DNA of 64,000 nt from Paraescarpia echinospica (Eukaryota > Annelida > Polychaeta > Sabellida > Siboglinidae), in contig CM034536.1 of the NCBI GenBank assembly GCA_020002185.1, positions 10,858,877 to 10,922,876 on the forward strand, given 5' to 3'. The notes beneath the pieces were generated by a model. It did not search any database. It was not told the DNA's origin and worked only from the letters and a program-made list of their open reading frames with translations. The translations under genes were made by a program, and so were the position numbers. Each line of letters opens with the position of its first letter. The first letter of the stretch is position 1. Below, one piece after another: positions 1 through 10,008 of this stretch.

Positions 1-90
1 CAAGTTTGTACACTCTTATATTGCTTCAGTTCATTCTGCTGTGAAGGTGGTGATATTTGTGTACGAATGTTCTTTGTGCAGTAATTGCAG

Positions 91-1850
91 TGTGGCTGAA
101 TGCTTCCAAGAGAAGTCGATAAAAAAACTACGCTGGATAAAGACATTTTGAGCAACTACCGGCCAGTGTCGAACTTGCCATTTGTGTCGAAATTGGTTGA
201 AAAAGTAGTTGTAAAACAAATTAGCACGCACGTTGATAAACATGCTCTTCACGACCCTTATCAGTCTGCATACTGTCGTGGACACTCCACAGAAACAGCG
301 CTACTCCATGTCTAGAATAACATTGCCGCGACACTGGATAGGAAATGTACAACAATTCTCGTGATGCTTGATTTGTCGTACCCGTTTGACACAGTTGATC
401 ATGAGTTGCTGATGACACGACTTGAACACTTGTTCGGTATCACGATAAGGCGCTTGCGTGGCTGAAATCATACATTAGCGAATGGTATCAGAAAGTGGCA
501 GTGGGAAGTGCTGAGTCGGTTGATTAAATCTTGGCATGTGGCATCCCACAAGGGTCGGTGTTGTGCCCTACCTTGTATTGCATGTACACCAAACCTATCG
601 GAGATATTGTCGCTAGACACGACATGGAGCATCATTGTTATGCTGATGACATCTAAATCTACCTCACGGTTGAACAAGATGAATCAATTGTGGCGGCACT
701 GGCTAAGGTGGAACTGTGTGTTGCGGAAGTGGCTGCATGGTTGACTAAAAACCAGTTGAAACTTAACACAGAGAAATCCGAGGCGATCGTTTTTTCTCCA
801 GCGAAGAAACGCGACAGTTTGCCTGCCAATGTATACATTAAGGTAGCCGGCCATCGAATTCAACCATCGTCGTGTGTGTGCAGTTTGGGTGTGCTATTTG
901 ATAGCAACCTGAAAATGGAACAGCAGATTGCCAACACTGTGAAAAGTTGCTACTATCGTATTAGAAACATGGGGCGAATTCGGCCACATCTGACGTAAAA
1001 ATCATGCGAGACACTTGTTCACGCACTACTGACATCCCGTTTAGATTATGGGAATGCACTTCTTTATGGTCTCCCATACATTGTGATGCAACGTCTACAA
1101 AGGGTGCAGAACTGTGCTGCTCGCCTAATTACTTGCACGAGGAAATACAAACACATCACGCCCTTGTTGCAGCGTTTACACTGGCTATCCGTTCATTTGA
1201 GATCGACCTACAAAGTGCTGCTGTTTACGTATTGTGCCTTGAATGGTCTAGCGCCGGACTACATAAGTGAGTTAATTGGCTACCGTACCATCAACAGAAC
1301 TCTACGATCTACCTCGCACCCTCGCCTTTTGTTCGTACCGGCCTCACAAACTGTTACTCATGGTGATCACCGTTTCGCGGTTTGCTCGGCGGTTCTATGG
1401 AACAATTTGCCTCCTATCTCAGGACAGCAACATCATTACAAGTGTTTAAAACACTTTTGAAGACTCACCGTTTTAAACAAGCGTTTTTATAATTCACTGA
1501 CGAGGACATTTTATGTGCTTTCTTTTGATAACAATATTTTTGTTTTATTAGTTTCTTAGCATATTTATGGTTATTCTTGTATAAATGAATATATTTAAAG
1601 TAGTTTTTAAGAATGTCTTAATATATGTATCTATTTGACAGTTTTTAATTATATTTCTTTTTAAGATAGTTTTTTAGTACCTGGTAACTATATTTAAGGT
1701 AATGTTATATTTTTTACATATTTATTTCTTAGTTAGCATTTCTTTTTATGTAAAATACTATTTTATATGTGTGCATGTGTGTAAAGTGCCCGAGAGCAAT
1801 TTTAATTGATCGAGCGCTATATAAGTACTTTTATTTATTTTATTTATTTA
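91..1850 (+). mobile_element. Degraded LINE (CR1/L2-like), reverse transcriptase and 3' tail
   Basis: Non-LTR retrotransposon remnant. The reading frame changes several times. It begins in the RT domain (NYRPVSNLPF near 155-185, then STETALLHV near 287-313), passes the catalytic block, where the YADD codons survive at 639-650 but a stop follows one codon later, and ends in the usual C-terminal tail (AVLWNNLPP near 1393-1420). The 3' flank is AT-rich and ends in ATTT-type simple repeats at about 1827-1850, as expected for a LINE 3' end. The endonuclease half is missing, so the copy is 5' truncated. Stops and frameshifts show it is dead. It sits just upstream of the first visible CNDP2 exon, inside that gene's intron. 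The clade is inferred from motif style only. Confidence 0.85.
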
Positions 1851-2048
1851 ATACTTGTTTAGCGAGAGTAAAAGTATTAATTATCAATTTAAGTCTACCT
1901 GATCCATGTAGACAGAAAGAATAAAAGTTTATCCCAGCCCGTTTTTATTGTTTTCCAAAAATTCCAGAACCAAAAATATAATTGCTCTTTGCTACACATG
2001 CAATGTTAATGGTGACAATGATGTGCCTAAGACATTGTACTTTTTCAG

Positions 2049-2123
2049 AGGTATTTGTTACTTCTTCCTTGAAGTGACGTGTGCCAACAAAGACCTGCAC
2101 TCTGGCAGCTTTGGGGGCACCGT
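2049..2123 (+). CDS. CNDP2: CNDP2 exon A (internal)
   Basis: Exon of 75 nt encoding GICYFFLEVTCANKDLHSGS and then FGGT, after one base that completes the previous codon (an Arg is likely). The acceptor is the AG at 2047-2048 after a T-rich tract. The donor is GTAAGT at 2124. The block matches the part of the M20 fold just before the lid (dimerisation) domain; HSG followed by two glycines is characteristic of carnosine dipeptidases. The last two bases (GT) combine with the first base of the next exon to make Val. It is too short to stand out as an open frame and was found by reading through. Confidence 0.88.
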
Positions 2124-2714
2124 GTAAGTATGCTTCTTCTCGACAAACATTCTGAAGTTAATCAAATGTTTGTATTTTATAATATTGCAATATTATCTTA
2201 TTTAACAAGATTCCCACCCAAGACAGAAACATCCATATATGGAAAGTGGACAAGGAAGTAATTTGCTTACTGAGAGTCTAACATTTGTTCATTGATTTAT
2301 AACTCCATAACCCACCCTTCAGAGATGCTTGCCAATTTTCTTTTTAAACATATTCATATTGCTAGCATTTACATGATCAGTACATTTAAATGTTGATAAA
2401 CCAACATTTAAATAGCATTGAATCAAAGACACTGCATCACTGAATACCTGGTAGTTACTTTTAGGTTAGATATGTATTTTGAATGTGACTGTATTTCTCA
2501 TGTAAGACAGAACACTGTGAATTTGACAAATCTATTTTCTATTAAAACATTAAGCATTGGAAATGTTCTACTTATTTGCATTATGTTATCCCAATTCAGT
2601 CTTAAATGATGGTTTTAAGTTTACTGTTTGCAATAATACTGGCATGGCAAGAGTTAACATGCGTGTTTGCAATTTGACATTTTCTACCACAAAAAGTGAA
2701 CAAAACATTCATAC

Positions 2715-2840
2715 TACAAACAACTCTACTGGCAATATAAACAACTCTACTGGCAATATAAACAACTCTACTGGCAATATAAACAACTCTACTGGCAATA
2801 TAAACAACTCTACTGGCAATATAAAAAACTCTACTGGCAA
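2715..2840 (+). repeat. 21-nt tandem repeat, about 6 units
   Basis: Short-unit section at the left end of the minisatellite. The 21-nt unit contains AACAACTCTACTGGCAATAT. The last unit has AAA for AAC. The unit equals the core of the adjacent 39-nt unit without its GACATTCATACTACA part, so the two arrays share an origin and the 39-nt unit is a longer register of the same seed. Confidence 0.9.
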
Positions 2841-4173
2841 TCTAACGGACATTCATACTACAAACAACTCTACTGGCAATATAACGGACATTCATACTAC
2901 AAATAACTCTACTGGCAATATAACGGACATTCATACTACAAATAACTCTACTGGCAATATAACGGACATTCATACTACAAATAACTCTACTGGCAATATA
3001 ACGGACATTCATACTACAAATAACTCTACTGGCAATATAACGGACATTCATACTACAAATAACTCTACTGGCAATATAACGGACATTCATACTACAAATA
3101 ACTCTACTGGCAATCTAACGGACATTCATACTACAAATAACTCTACTGGCAATATAACGGACATTCATACTACAAATAACTCTACTGGCAATATAACGGA
3201 CATTCATACTACAAATAACTCTACTGGCAATATAACGGACATTCATACTACAAATAACTCTACTGGCAATATAACGGACATTCATACTACAAATAACTCT
3301 ACTGGCAATATAACGGACATTCATACTACAAATAACTCTACTGGCAATATAACGGACATTCATACTACAAATAACTCTACTGGCAATATAACGGACATTC
3401 ATACTACAAATAACTCTACTGGCAATATAACGGACATTCATACTACAAATAACTCTACTGGCAATCTAACGGACATTCATACAACAAACAACTCTACTGG
3501 CAATATAACGGACATTCATACAACAAATAACTCTACTGGCAATATAACGGACATTCATACTACAAATAACTCTACTGGCAATATAACGGACATTCATACT
3601 ACAAACAACTCTACTGGCAATATAACGGACATTCATACAACAAACAACTCTACTGGCAATATAACGGACATTCATACAACAAACAACTCTACTGGCAATC
3701 TAACGGACATTCATACAACAAATAACTCTACTGGCAATATAACGGACATTCATACAACAAATAACTCTACTGGCAATATAACGGACATTCATACTACAAA
3801 CAACTCTACTGGCAATATAACGGACATTCATACAACAAATAACTCTACTGGCAATATAACGGACATTCATACAACAAATAACTCTACTGGCAATCTAACG
3901 GACATTCATACTACAAACAACTCTACTGGCAATATAACGGACATTCATACAACAAATAACTCTACTGGCAATATAACGGACATTCATACAACAAATAACT
4001 CTACTGGCAATCTAACGGACATTCATACTACAAATAACTCTACTGGCAATATAACGGACATTCATACTACAAATAACTCTACTGGCAATCTAACGGACAT
4101 TCATACTACAAATAACTCTACTGGCAATATAACGGACATTCATACTACAAATAACTCTACTGGCAATCTAACG
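2841..4173 (+). repeat. 39-nt minisatellite, 34 units
   Basis: Tandem array with unit length 39 nt and no length variation. The GAC that marks the unit start is at 2848 and the one after the last unit is at 4174, exactly 34 x 39 nt apart. Single-base variants mark units: AATCTAAC instead of AATATAAC, CATACAAC instead of CATACTAC, AACAAC instead of AATAAC. Because 39 is divisible by 3 and the unit has no stop in several frames, the array reads open for over 1.3 kb on the + strand and in pieces on the - strand. It lies within a CNDP2 intron, so it is not treated as coding. Confidence 0.95.
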
Positions 4174-4541
4174 GACACCGACTGGTTTAATCGTAAAACT
4201 TTGATATTCAGGGCAGTCACAATTTTCCCATACTATGTCTGACAATTGAGCGAACTGCCTACTAATAACTGCCAGGCTGATTCTGGGCCATGGCACAGAC
4301 AACCTATCTTTAAGGACAAGAACAATAATAATACAGGAGCTAACATATTTAAATGTTGGTTGGATGCATAACTTACTTAGGAGTGTCACTGGTATAATGA
4401 AGCCTGATTATAAAAAATGTACAAAATGCACATAGAATAACCCAATTTTATTACTGACAATGTACTGTGTATCTAACATGAAAATTTCCATTTTGCTGTA
4501 ATTGGAGCAATGAGTGATTGTGTTATGCTCCCCGTTGACAG

Positions 4542-4686
4542 ACACGAGGCGATGACAGACCTAGTGAAGCTGATGGGAAGCCTGGTGAACACGAAGGGCA
4601 AAATCCTGGTTCCTGGCATCAACGAACAAGTGCTGCCTCTCACAGAAGAAGAGGAGAAACTGTACAGACCGATTGACTTCGACATG
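4542..4686 (+). CDS. CNDP2: CNDP2 exon B (lid/dimerisation domain)
   Basis: Exon of 145 nt. The acceptor AG is at 4540-4541 and the donor GTAAGT at 4687. The first base completes Val, then [20 protein letters not shown] follows and later [16 protein letters not shown]. The His in HEAMTDL corresponds to the conserved His that in carnosine dipeptidases comes from the partner subunit into the active site (family knowledge). An ATG upstream at 4510 is intronic and only extends the open frame by chance. Confidence 0.93.
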
Positions 4687-5164
4687 GTAAGTCGTGAACG
4701 TCTCACATGTGATACTAGCTTATGCTGCATTCCAATCACCTCGTGTTTATGGCAAATACTGTGTGGTGAACTTGAAAGGTCAGAAGCAGCCCAACTTGAC
4801 CATTGGTAAATTGGGTCATGTGGGGATCATGTCGTATTTACACTAAACACGAGTCCATTACAATAATAATAATATAGTTTGATGCTTATTGAAGTTTACT
4901 AATGAATCTTTGTGTACGTCATGTTAGTTGTGATGTCAGTGCTACAAAGTCTTGGCGTTTCAAGTGTCGAGTCTGCTTTTGAATGTGGATAAACTAGCAT
5001 AGGTGGTGTTACCTTTTGGAGGCGGCTGTTCACTGGTAATGTAGCTAGTATCATGTGTGACTGTTGTAGTGCCTCTACTAATGTGTTGTTGCTTAGTGAG
5101 GGCATTTGCATCTTGGGGCTAAACTTTCAGGGATTCATCTATGACCTCTCAGAAGAAACGTAAT

Positions 5165-5760
5165 GCCCTTTTTAGTCCTTTGGCCGAAGGTCCAAGGGAC
5201 TATTGCCATCACTCTGCGTCCGCCGTTAGCTGCCGTAACTCAGAAACCGTTCAGCAACTTTTTCTCTAATTTTGCAAAGACATATCTTGGGCCACTGCCA
5301 CTATGCACGAGAAATCTGTATTTGATTGAATCATTTTAAGGGCTCCCTAGGGCCTCCAAGGACCCCAAAACTGGTAAAAATGTAACATTTGGCCTATTTT
5401 TTGAAAAACTGTTCAGCAACTTTTTTTCTAATTTTGCATAGATGTATCTTAGGGAGCTGCCACTATATACAAGAAATCTGTATTTGATTGAATCATTCTA
5501 AGGGCACCTAAGGGGCCCCCAAAGTGCAAAAGGTTTACATTATCTAGTGATGTGATTTTGAGAAGGGCCCTTGAGACCACCCCCAACAGTAGATGTTGTG
5601 TAATGTACCACAAAGTCAAAAGCTGTGACTAATCTCTACAGCCTAGGCCATTGAGACCTTGACTAATCTTTAATTGGTCACAGCACCCAGGCAGAGTAGA
5701 CACACTTGACCCCTGTTAGACTGAACAGTTGCCTAACACTTTTAAACTGTATCTTCAAAA
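5165..5760. repeat. Dispersed repeat with internal 160-bp-spaced duplication
   Basis: Two blocks, about 5241-5345 and 5404-5506, are alike: both run from GTTCAGCAACTTTTT through CTAATTTTGCA and CCACTAT to AGAAATCTGTATTTGATTGA. The right part (about 5617-5760) resembles 8697-8820: shared GCTGTGACTAATCT, TAATTGGTCAC, CTGTTA-ACTG and ACAGTTGCCT. It is therefore a multi-copy element of unknown class. No coding capacity seen. Confidence 0.7.
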
Positions 5761-5871
5761 CTATTGATTTTCTATAATTGCAAGTTGTGTTTATTTTGAT
5801 GTTCATTTAATTATTATTATAAAATGGTGTGACTGTGGTGTCTATTGGTTAAAGATGTATTGTCTGTAGAA

Positions 5872-5944
5872 ACCTGTAGGTGACAAACATAGAAAATTAA
5901 TATTCTGTCACCTGTAGGTGACAAACATAGAAAATTAATATTCT
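5872..5944 (+). repeat. 36-bp direct duplication
   Basis: Two adjacent copies of a 36-bp segment containing GTAGGTGACAAACATAGAAA and then ATTAATATTCTG. They are identical over the compared part. Confidence 0.9.
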
Positions 5945-6223
5945 GGACAACTATAGAGTGAAATATCCTACACTTTATTTATATCAAATGCATTCTACTG
6001 TTCTGTTTACGCTTGCCATGCCTTGTGTAGACATGGTACTGTGTAAATCAATTGTATCAATATAGACTAATAATTACAGATTCACAATATAGTCGACACC
6101 TGAAACAACCAAATGTCAACCATTAGAAGAGTTGACATAGTTCCGCTATACACTATATATGTAAATTTAACCAGCTGCCATGTCAAGTCCGTTATAATTG
6201 TGACTAACAGTGTTCAAAATTAT

Positions 6224-6484
6224 TCAGGTAAATAACAAAGGACACAAGTTTTCTCCTTGCCATACCTCTACACATGACAAGAAGGCTGACACAGCCTGGC
6301 CCTCATTTATACATGATTTAGCATTTTTGTACATGTTGTATACAACTTTCAACACAATACCATTAATACCGCATGAAATTATCTTAGACCACAGGGAGGA
6401 CCGGTCTACTAAATCAAATGCTTTCTTATAATCGATGAAGACACAATAAAGCCTTTTGAGTCGAGACAAATACAATTCAACCAA
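6224..6484 (-). mobile_element. LINE fragment, RT core (RTE/I-like)
   Basis: Open - strand frame of 86 codons with the RT block FIDYKKAFDLVDRSSLWSKI and, further on, NMYKNAKSCI and QGENLCPLLF. These are the palm-domain blocks just before the catalytic FADD motif of RTE/I-like LINEs. The FADD block itself and both ends are missing, so this is a fragment of a dead copy. The style resembles the LINE at the right end of the window (62880-64000), but the two do not overlap in domain. Confidence 0.8.
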
Positions 6485-7219
6485 TACCCCTATCTGAACA
6501 CTGCCTGTTCTTCACCTATTACATTTGCTTTGTTTAGCTATGTGGTCAGTCTGGTGTTCTGAACAATCACTAAGGATTAAAGGAAATAAAAATAAGGCGT
6601 TAGCTAAAATCTTTTTTCCGTGTGTACACAAAGTTTAACATTTTATGTAACAGTTGACAACATTAAACAAATACAGAAAAATACATTTGTAGCATAAATT
6701 CGATTTTAAGCCCGTCTGTGAAGCGATTCCCGCGGAAAATGAAATTTTAATGAGCTAGGCGATCACGTGGTATCGTGACGTCACTTATGACACACACTCG
6801 CATCAGGCCGACCCTTTCCATGCATTCAGAGCATGTTTACAAGGATAGCTTTTGGGTCGAAACGAGCGTCAGAATGAGTTATTGTGCAATATTCCGACGT
6901 AATACAAACACTAGTCATCATAGAGGAACAAACATTTATTTTACGGTTCCACATGAATCGAATGTTATTCAAAATAACGAATGCGAATGGGCCTACAAGT
7001 CGACTAGGTTTCGCCGAGCTTGGGCTCGTTTTTAGAATAATGATATCGAATGCAACCAACGGAAGATGATCTACACCAATAAACATACATAGCAAACATA
7101 TATTGTATCCAGCTACATAAAGTAACGTGTATAATCTCATAATATTACTAGAATATCGATATATGAAGAAGTTGTACAATTGATCATAACAACGTAAATC
7201 AGACAGAGAGCTTCCGTTA

Positions 7220-7301
7220 GTCCCGCTAGCTCAGTGGGTAGGTGCGTTGGTTACTTGTCATTTATTTTACAATCGGGTGACGCCGGTTCAATCCTGACAG
7301 C
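7220..7301 (+). other. tRNA-like module (box A and box B), left arm
   Basis: GTCCCGCTAGCTCAGTGGGT resembles a tRNA 5' half with box A, and GGTTCAATCC about 45 nt downstream resembles box B. The 3' side does not pair with GTCCCGC, so this is not a working tRNA; it looks like a tRNA-derived polymerase III promoter or tRNA pseudogene. Confidence 0.6.
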
Positions 7302-7771
7302 ATGCAAACCTTTGATTTTATGTACACTTTTTTTTTAATGTTTTCACGAAGTAATATAAACAAAATCATTTTATACTATAATGTGCTGTTTGTAAATATT
7401 TTTTAAATTTTTGTAGAAATTATTTATTCGCCACAAAAATGAAAATATGGTCATTATGTATAACAATGTTTCTAAATTGTATTTATCCAGACAGATCTCA
7501 ATCTGTTTTCACATATATAATTACAATATATTACCGTACAATAAATTTACAGTTAATAAATTATATATCCATTACATTATATTTGTTTGGATAAATAAAA
7601 TTTAGAAACATCGTTATATAATGACCATATTTTCATTTTTGTGGCGAATAAATAGTTACTACAAAAATATAAATTATTTACAAACAGTGCATTATACTAT
7701 AAAATGATTTTGTTTATATTACTTCGTGAAAACATAAACAAAAAAAGTGTAAATAAAATCAAAGGTTTGCA

Positions 7772-7853
7772 TGCTGTCAGGATTGAACCGGCGTCGCCCG
7801 ATTGTAAAATAAATGACAAGTAAACAACACGCCTACCCACTGAGCTAGCGGGA
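7772..7853 (-). other. tRNA-like module, right arm
   Basis: Inverted copy of the 7220-7301 module, with the same box A (TAGCTCAGTGGGTAGGCG) and box B (GGTTCAATCC). In this copy box A is closer to the tRNA consensus. The two modules transcribe away from opposite ends toward the palindrome centre. Confidence 0.6.
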
Positions 7854-8394
7854 CCAGCGGAAACTCTCTGACTGATTTAGGTTGTTATAATAAATTGTAC
7901 AACTCCTTCATATATCGATATTCTAGTGAGATGATACACATTACTTTATGTAGCTGGATACAATATATGTTTGCTATGTATGTTTATTGGTGTAGATTAT
8001 CTCCCGTTGGTTGCATTCGATATCATTATTCTGAAAACGAGCCCAAGGCCAAGCTCGGCGAAACCTAGTGGACTTGTAGGCCCATTCGCATTCGTTGTTT
8101 TGAATAACATTCGATTCGTGTGGAACCGTAAGATAACTGCTTGTTCCTCTATGATGACTAGTGTTTGTATTACGTTGGAATATTGCACAATAACTCGTTC
8201 TGACGCTCGTTTCGACCCAAAAGCTATACTTGTAAACATGTTCTGAATGCATGGAAAGGGTCGGCCTGATGGGAGTTTGAGTCATAAATGACGTCACATC
8301 TCGGCATCCCGAAAAGCGCGCCAAAAATATGCATATTCGAAAATGTCCAGATGCACACCATAAAATGTGGAATTTCTAATTCATTGAATTTTTT

Positions 8395-9010
8395 TGGCTT
8401 GGTGGACGTGGAAATAGATAGCAGGATCTAATATAACATGAATTCGAGCAATAGATGTTTTTATTCCCTTTAATGAACACTTGTGCAGAATGTCACCCAC
8501 TTGGCAGGTTTAATTGATCTATTCAGCAATGATGACACTGCTTAGGCCTCACTCTGGACATTGTCACTCACAGTGTTGTGTATTGTCTTAGTTGGTGCAT
8601 TGAGCTAATCTACTTGACCATGAATCAGTGGTGGCTCTGGTTGTGTATTACACCCAGCTGTGGAGCTAAGATTCTCTGCCTGCTATTGTTTGATGGAAGC
8701 TGTGACTAATCTGTAATTGGTCACTGGCAGTAGCTTGTGTCAACAGACAGCATTAAGCCACTAGACCTCTGTTAAACTGGACAGTTGCCTGTAGGTTTTA
8801 AACTGTGTCAAACAGTGAGTCTACCTTTTGCTCTCAGATAATCTGTCCTCTTAGTTTTACACATGAAGACGTAATCTGACATAACTTGATAAGTCTTTGT
8901 AGCAGCACATTTGTACTTCCAGTGTATCATTGCAACATAACATACATATTACATACTGTGTGCCACATTTGAATGTTGTGCATGTAATATTTCCATGCAA
9001 TCCATTTGCA
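8395..9010. repeat. Dispersed repeat related to 5617-5760
   Basis: Positions 8697-8820 match 5617-5760 in block order (GCTGTGACTAATCT, TAATTGGTCAC, CTGTTAAACTGGACAGTTGC). The rest of the interval has no recognised gene. It forms the left flank of the LTR element insertion. Confidence 0.55.
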
Positions 9011-9015
9011 TATAT

Positions 9016-9199
9016 TAGATAAGAACTCTGTCTATTTGTTTTACGCCACTTTACTGAACTTTGTAAACATGACAAACAATAAAGAAACATGTTCAAACTG
9101 GTACGTTGTTGTGTTCGCCATTTGCAATACAGTCTGTGCGCAAGTGCGAGTCATAGTCACATAGGGAGCATTTAGTATCTCATTGTTCATATTGTTCTA
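9016..9199 (-). repeat. 3' LTR
   Basis: 184-bp terminal repeat, identical to the 5' LTR except for one missing T in the run near 9028. It is preceded on the - strand by the polypurine tract GGGGGGAGA. Confidence 0.9.
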
Positions 9200-9267
9200 T
9201 CTCCCCCCAAGTCTTCATCACTTATTTTAGACTGTAAATAATAGTCTATAGTGAGGGAGACTGTCTC

Positions 9268-10008
9268 TTAGGTTTCATAGTCCGCCAGCCATTTCGGTGG
9301 TTTGATGTTACGGCCATATCGTGAGACGCGTGTTGGCGTGGTAGGGGTAGGAATGTTCTCGAGTGTTGGAGCGACATCTGTTGACGCCGTTGGAGCCACT
9401 GCCGGTGATACAGTTTTCTTGGGGCTCTCCACATTGTCCTTCCATCTTTCAGGAGTTGCGATGGTGTGTTGTGTGATGTGTGTGGGTTCCTTCTGTCGTC
9501 GAGGTTGAGGTTGTGAAGTGCGATGTGATGCATGATGCTGAAGGTCCTCATCAATGGTAAGACGTGGTGTAGCAATGCGTACTGGCGCATATTTCCTCAG
9601 GAATTTCCTGTTCCGGATTGTTACTCTCCCAGATCCGTCGACTCGGATTACATATTGGTCGAATTGACGTACTTCGATGACCTGGCCCGTTTTGTCCCAC
9701 TTCGTGGGGTGAGGACCCGTTTGATTTTGTATTCTCACGAAGTCGCCGATGACGAGGGGTGGTAGTCGTTTCGTATGTTCTGACCAGTGTTCAGCGGCTT
9801 TCATGTGTCTGTTTCTCAGGGCCTCTTCTCGAGCAACGAGTGTCTCTCGCCAGGTCTCGTGTGGTTTGTACCTACCGGGTAGTATAGGTATGAAGTCCTT
9901 GATCGGTCGTCCGAATACACACATCGCTGGGGATAGCTTTGTATCTGGGTCAGGTGTTCCGATATTGAAGAATCGCGCGTTGGACCCCATCTGTATCGAG
10001 TTCACCAT
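9268..10008 (-). CDS. Integrase C-terminal part, shifted frame
   Basis: Open frame that continues the pol reading after the break near 9955-9965. It holds the end of the integrase core ([15 protein letters not shown]), a basic helix, and a C-terminal domain around [20 protein letters not shown] like the GPY/F module of Gypsy integrases, then a Pro/Thr-rich tail. The apparent start at 10008 only overlaps the other frame. A one-base indel is the simplest cause. No chromodomain was recognised. Confidence 0.85.
   Translation of the reverse strand: MVNSIQMGSNARFFNIGTPDPDTKLSPAMCVFGRPIKDFIPILPGRYKPHETWRETLVAREEALRNRHMKAAEHWSEHTKRLPPLVIGDFVRIQNQTGPHPTKWDKTGQVIEVRQFDQYVIRVDGSGRVTIRNRKFLRKYAPVRIATPRLTIDEDLQHHASHRTSQPQPRRQKEPTHITQHTIATPERWKDNVESPKKTVSPAVAPTASTDVAPTLENIPTPTTPTRVSRYGRNIKPPKWLADYET

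Larger units (their letters stand above)
2663..4314 (+). repeat. Dispersed repeat, copy A (expanded)
   Basis: Both flanks of the minisatellite match 22987-23216. The left flank shares GTGTTTGCAATTTGA and the right flank shares a block around GACTGGTTTAATC, then ACTGCCT, GGCTGATT and CTTTAAGG in the same order. Copy B has only one unit in the middle, so this copy is the same repeat with its interior amplified. Confidence 0.8.
2124..4541 (+). other. CNDP2 intron with expanded dispersed repeat
   Basis: Intron between two CNDP2 exons. Positions 2124-2660 are AT-rich with no feature seen. Positions 2663-4314 are a dispersed repeat whose interior has expanded into minisatellites (separate entries). 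Positions 4315-4541 lead into the acceptor, with nothing else recognised. Confidence 0.8.
6775..8297. repeat. Large palindrome / foldback element
   Basis: The left arm 6775-7488 is repeated in reverse complement as the right arm 7589-8297, with about 100 bp between. Both outer ends carry GTGACGTCA-type sequence. Matching blocks include the region around CATGCATTCAGAGCATGTTT (left) and its inverted partner near 8238-8257, the tRNA-like modules, and ATTTATTCGCCACAAAAATG (left, about 7424) with its partner near 7640. The arms differ by scattered substitutions and small indels, so the inverted duplication is not brand new. Open frames in both arms are mirror translations of the same non-coding sequence. 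It could be a foldback transposon or a MITE pair inserted head to head. Confidence 0.9.

Noticed and set aside
2557..4242. A 561-codon + strand frame rich in Asn-Ser-Thr, looking like a heavily glycosylated repeat protein
   Set aside because: It lies between two CNDP2 exons, consists of a 39-nt minisatellite (multiple of 3, no stop in the unit), and the same repeat at 22987-23216 is unexpanded and not open.
7220..7301. A functional tRNA gene
   Set aside because: Box A and box B are present, but the acceptor and T stems do not pair and the anticodon region is not recognisable.
6775..8324. Similar frames in both palindrome arms suggesting duplicated genes
   Set aside because: They are mirror readings of the inverted repeat arms, open in several frames, with no recognisable domain.
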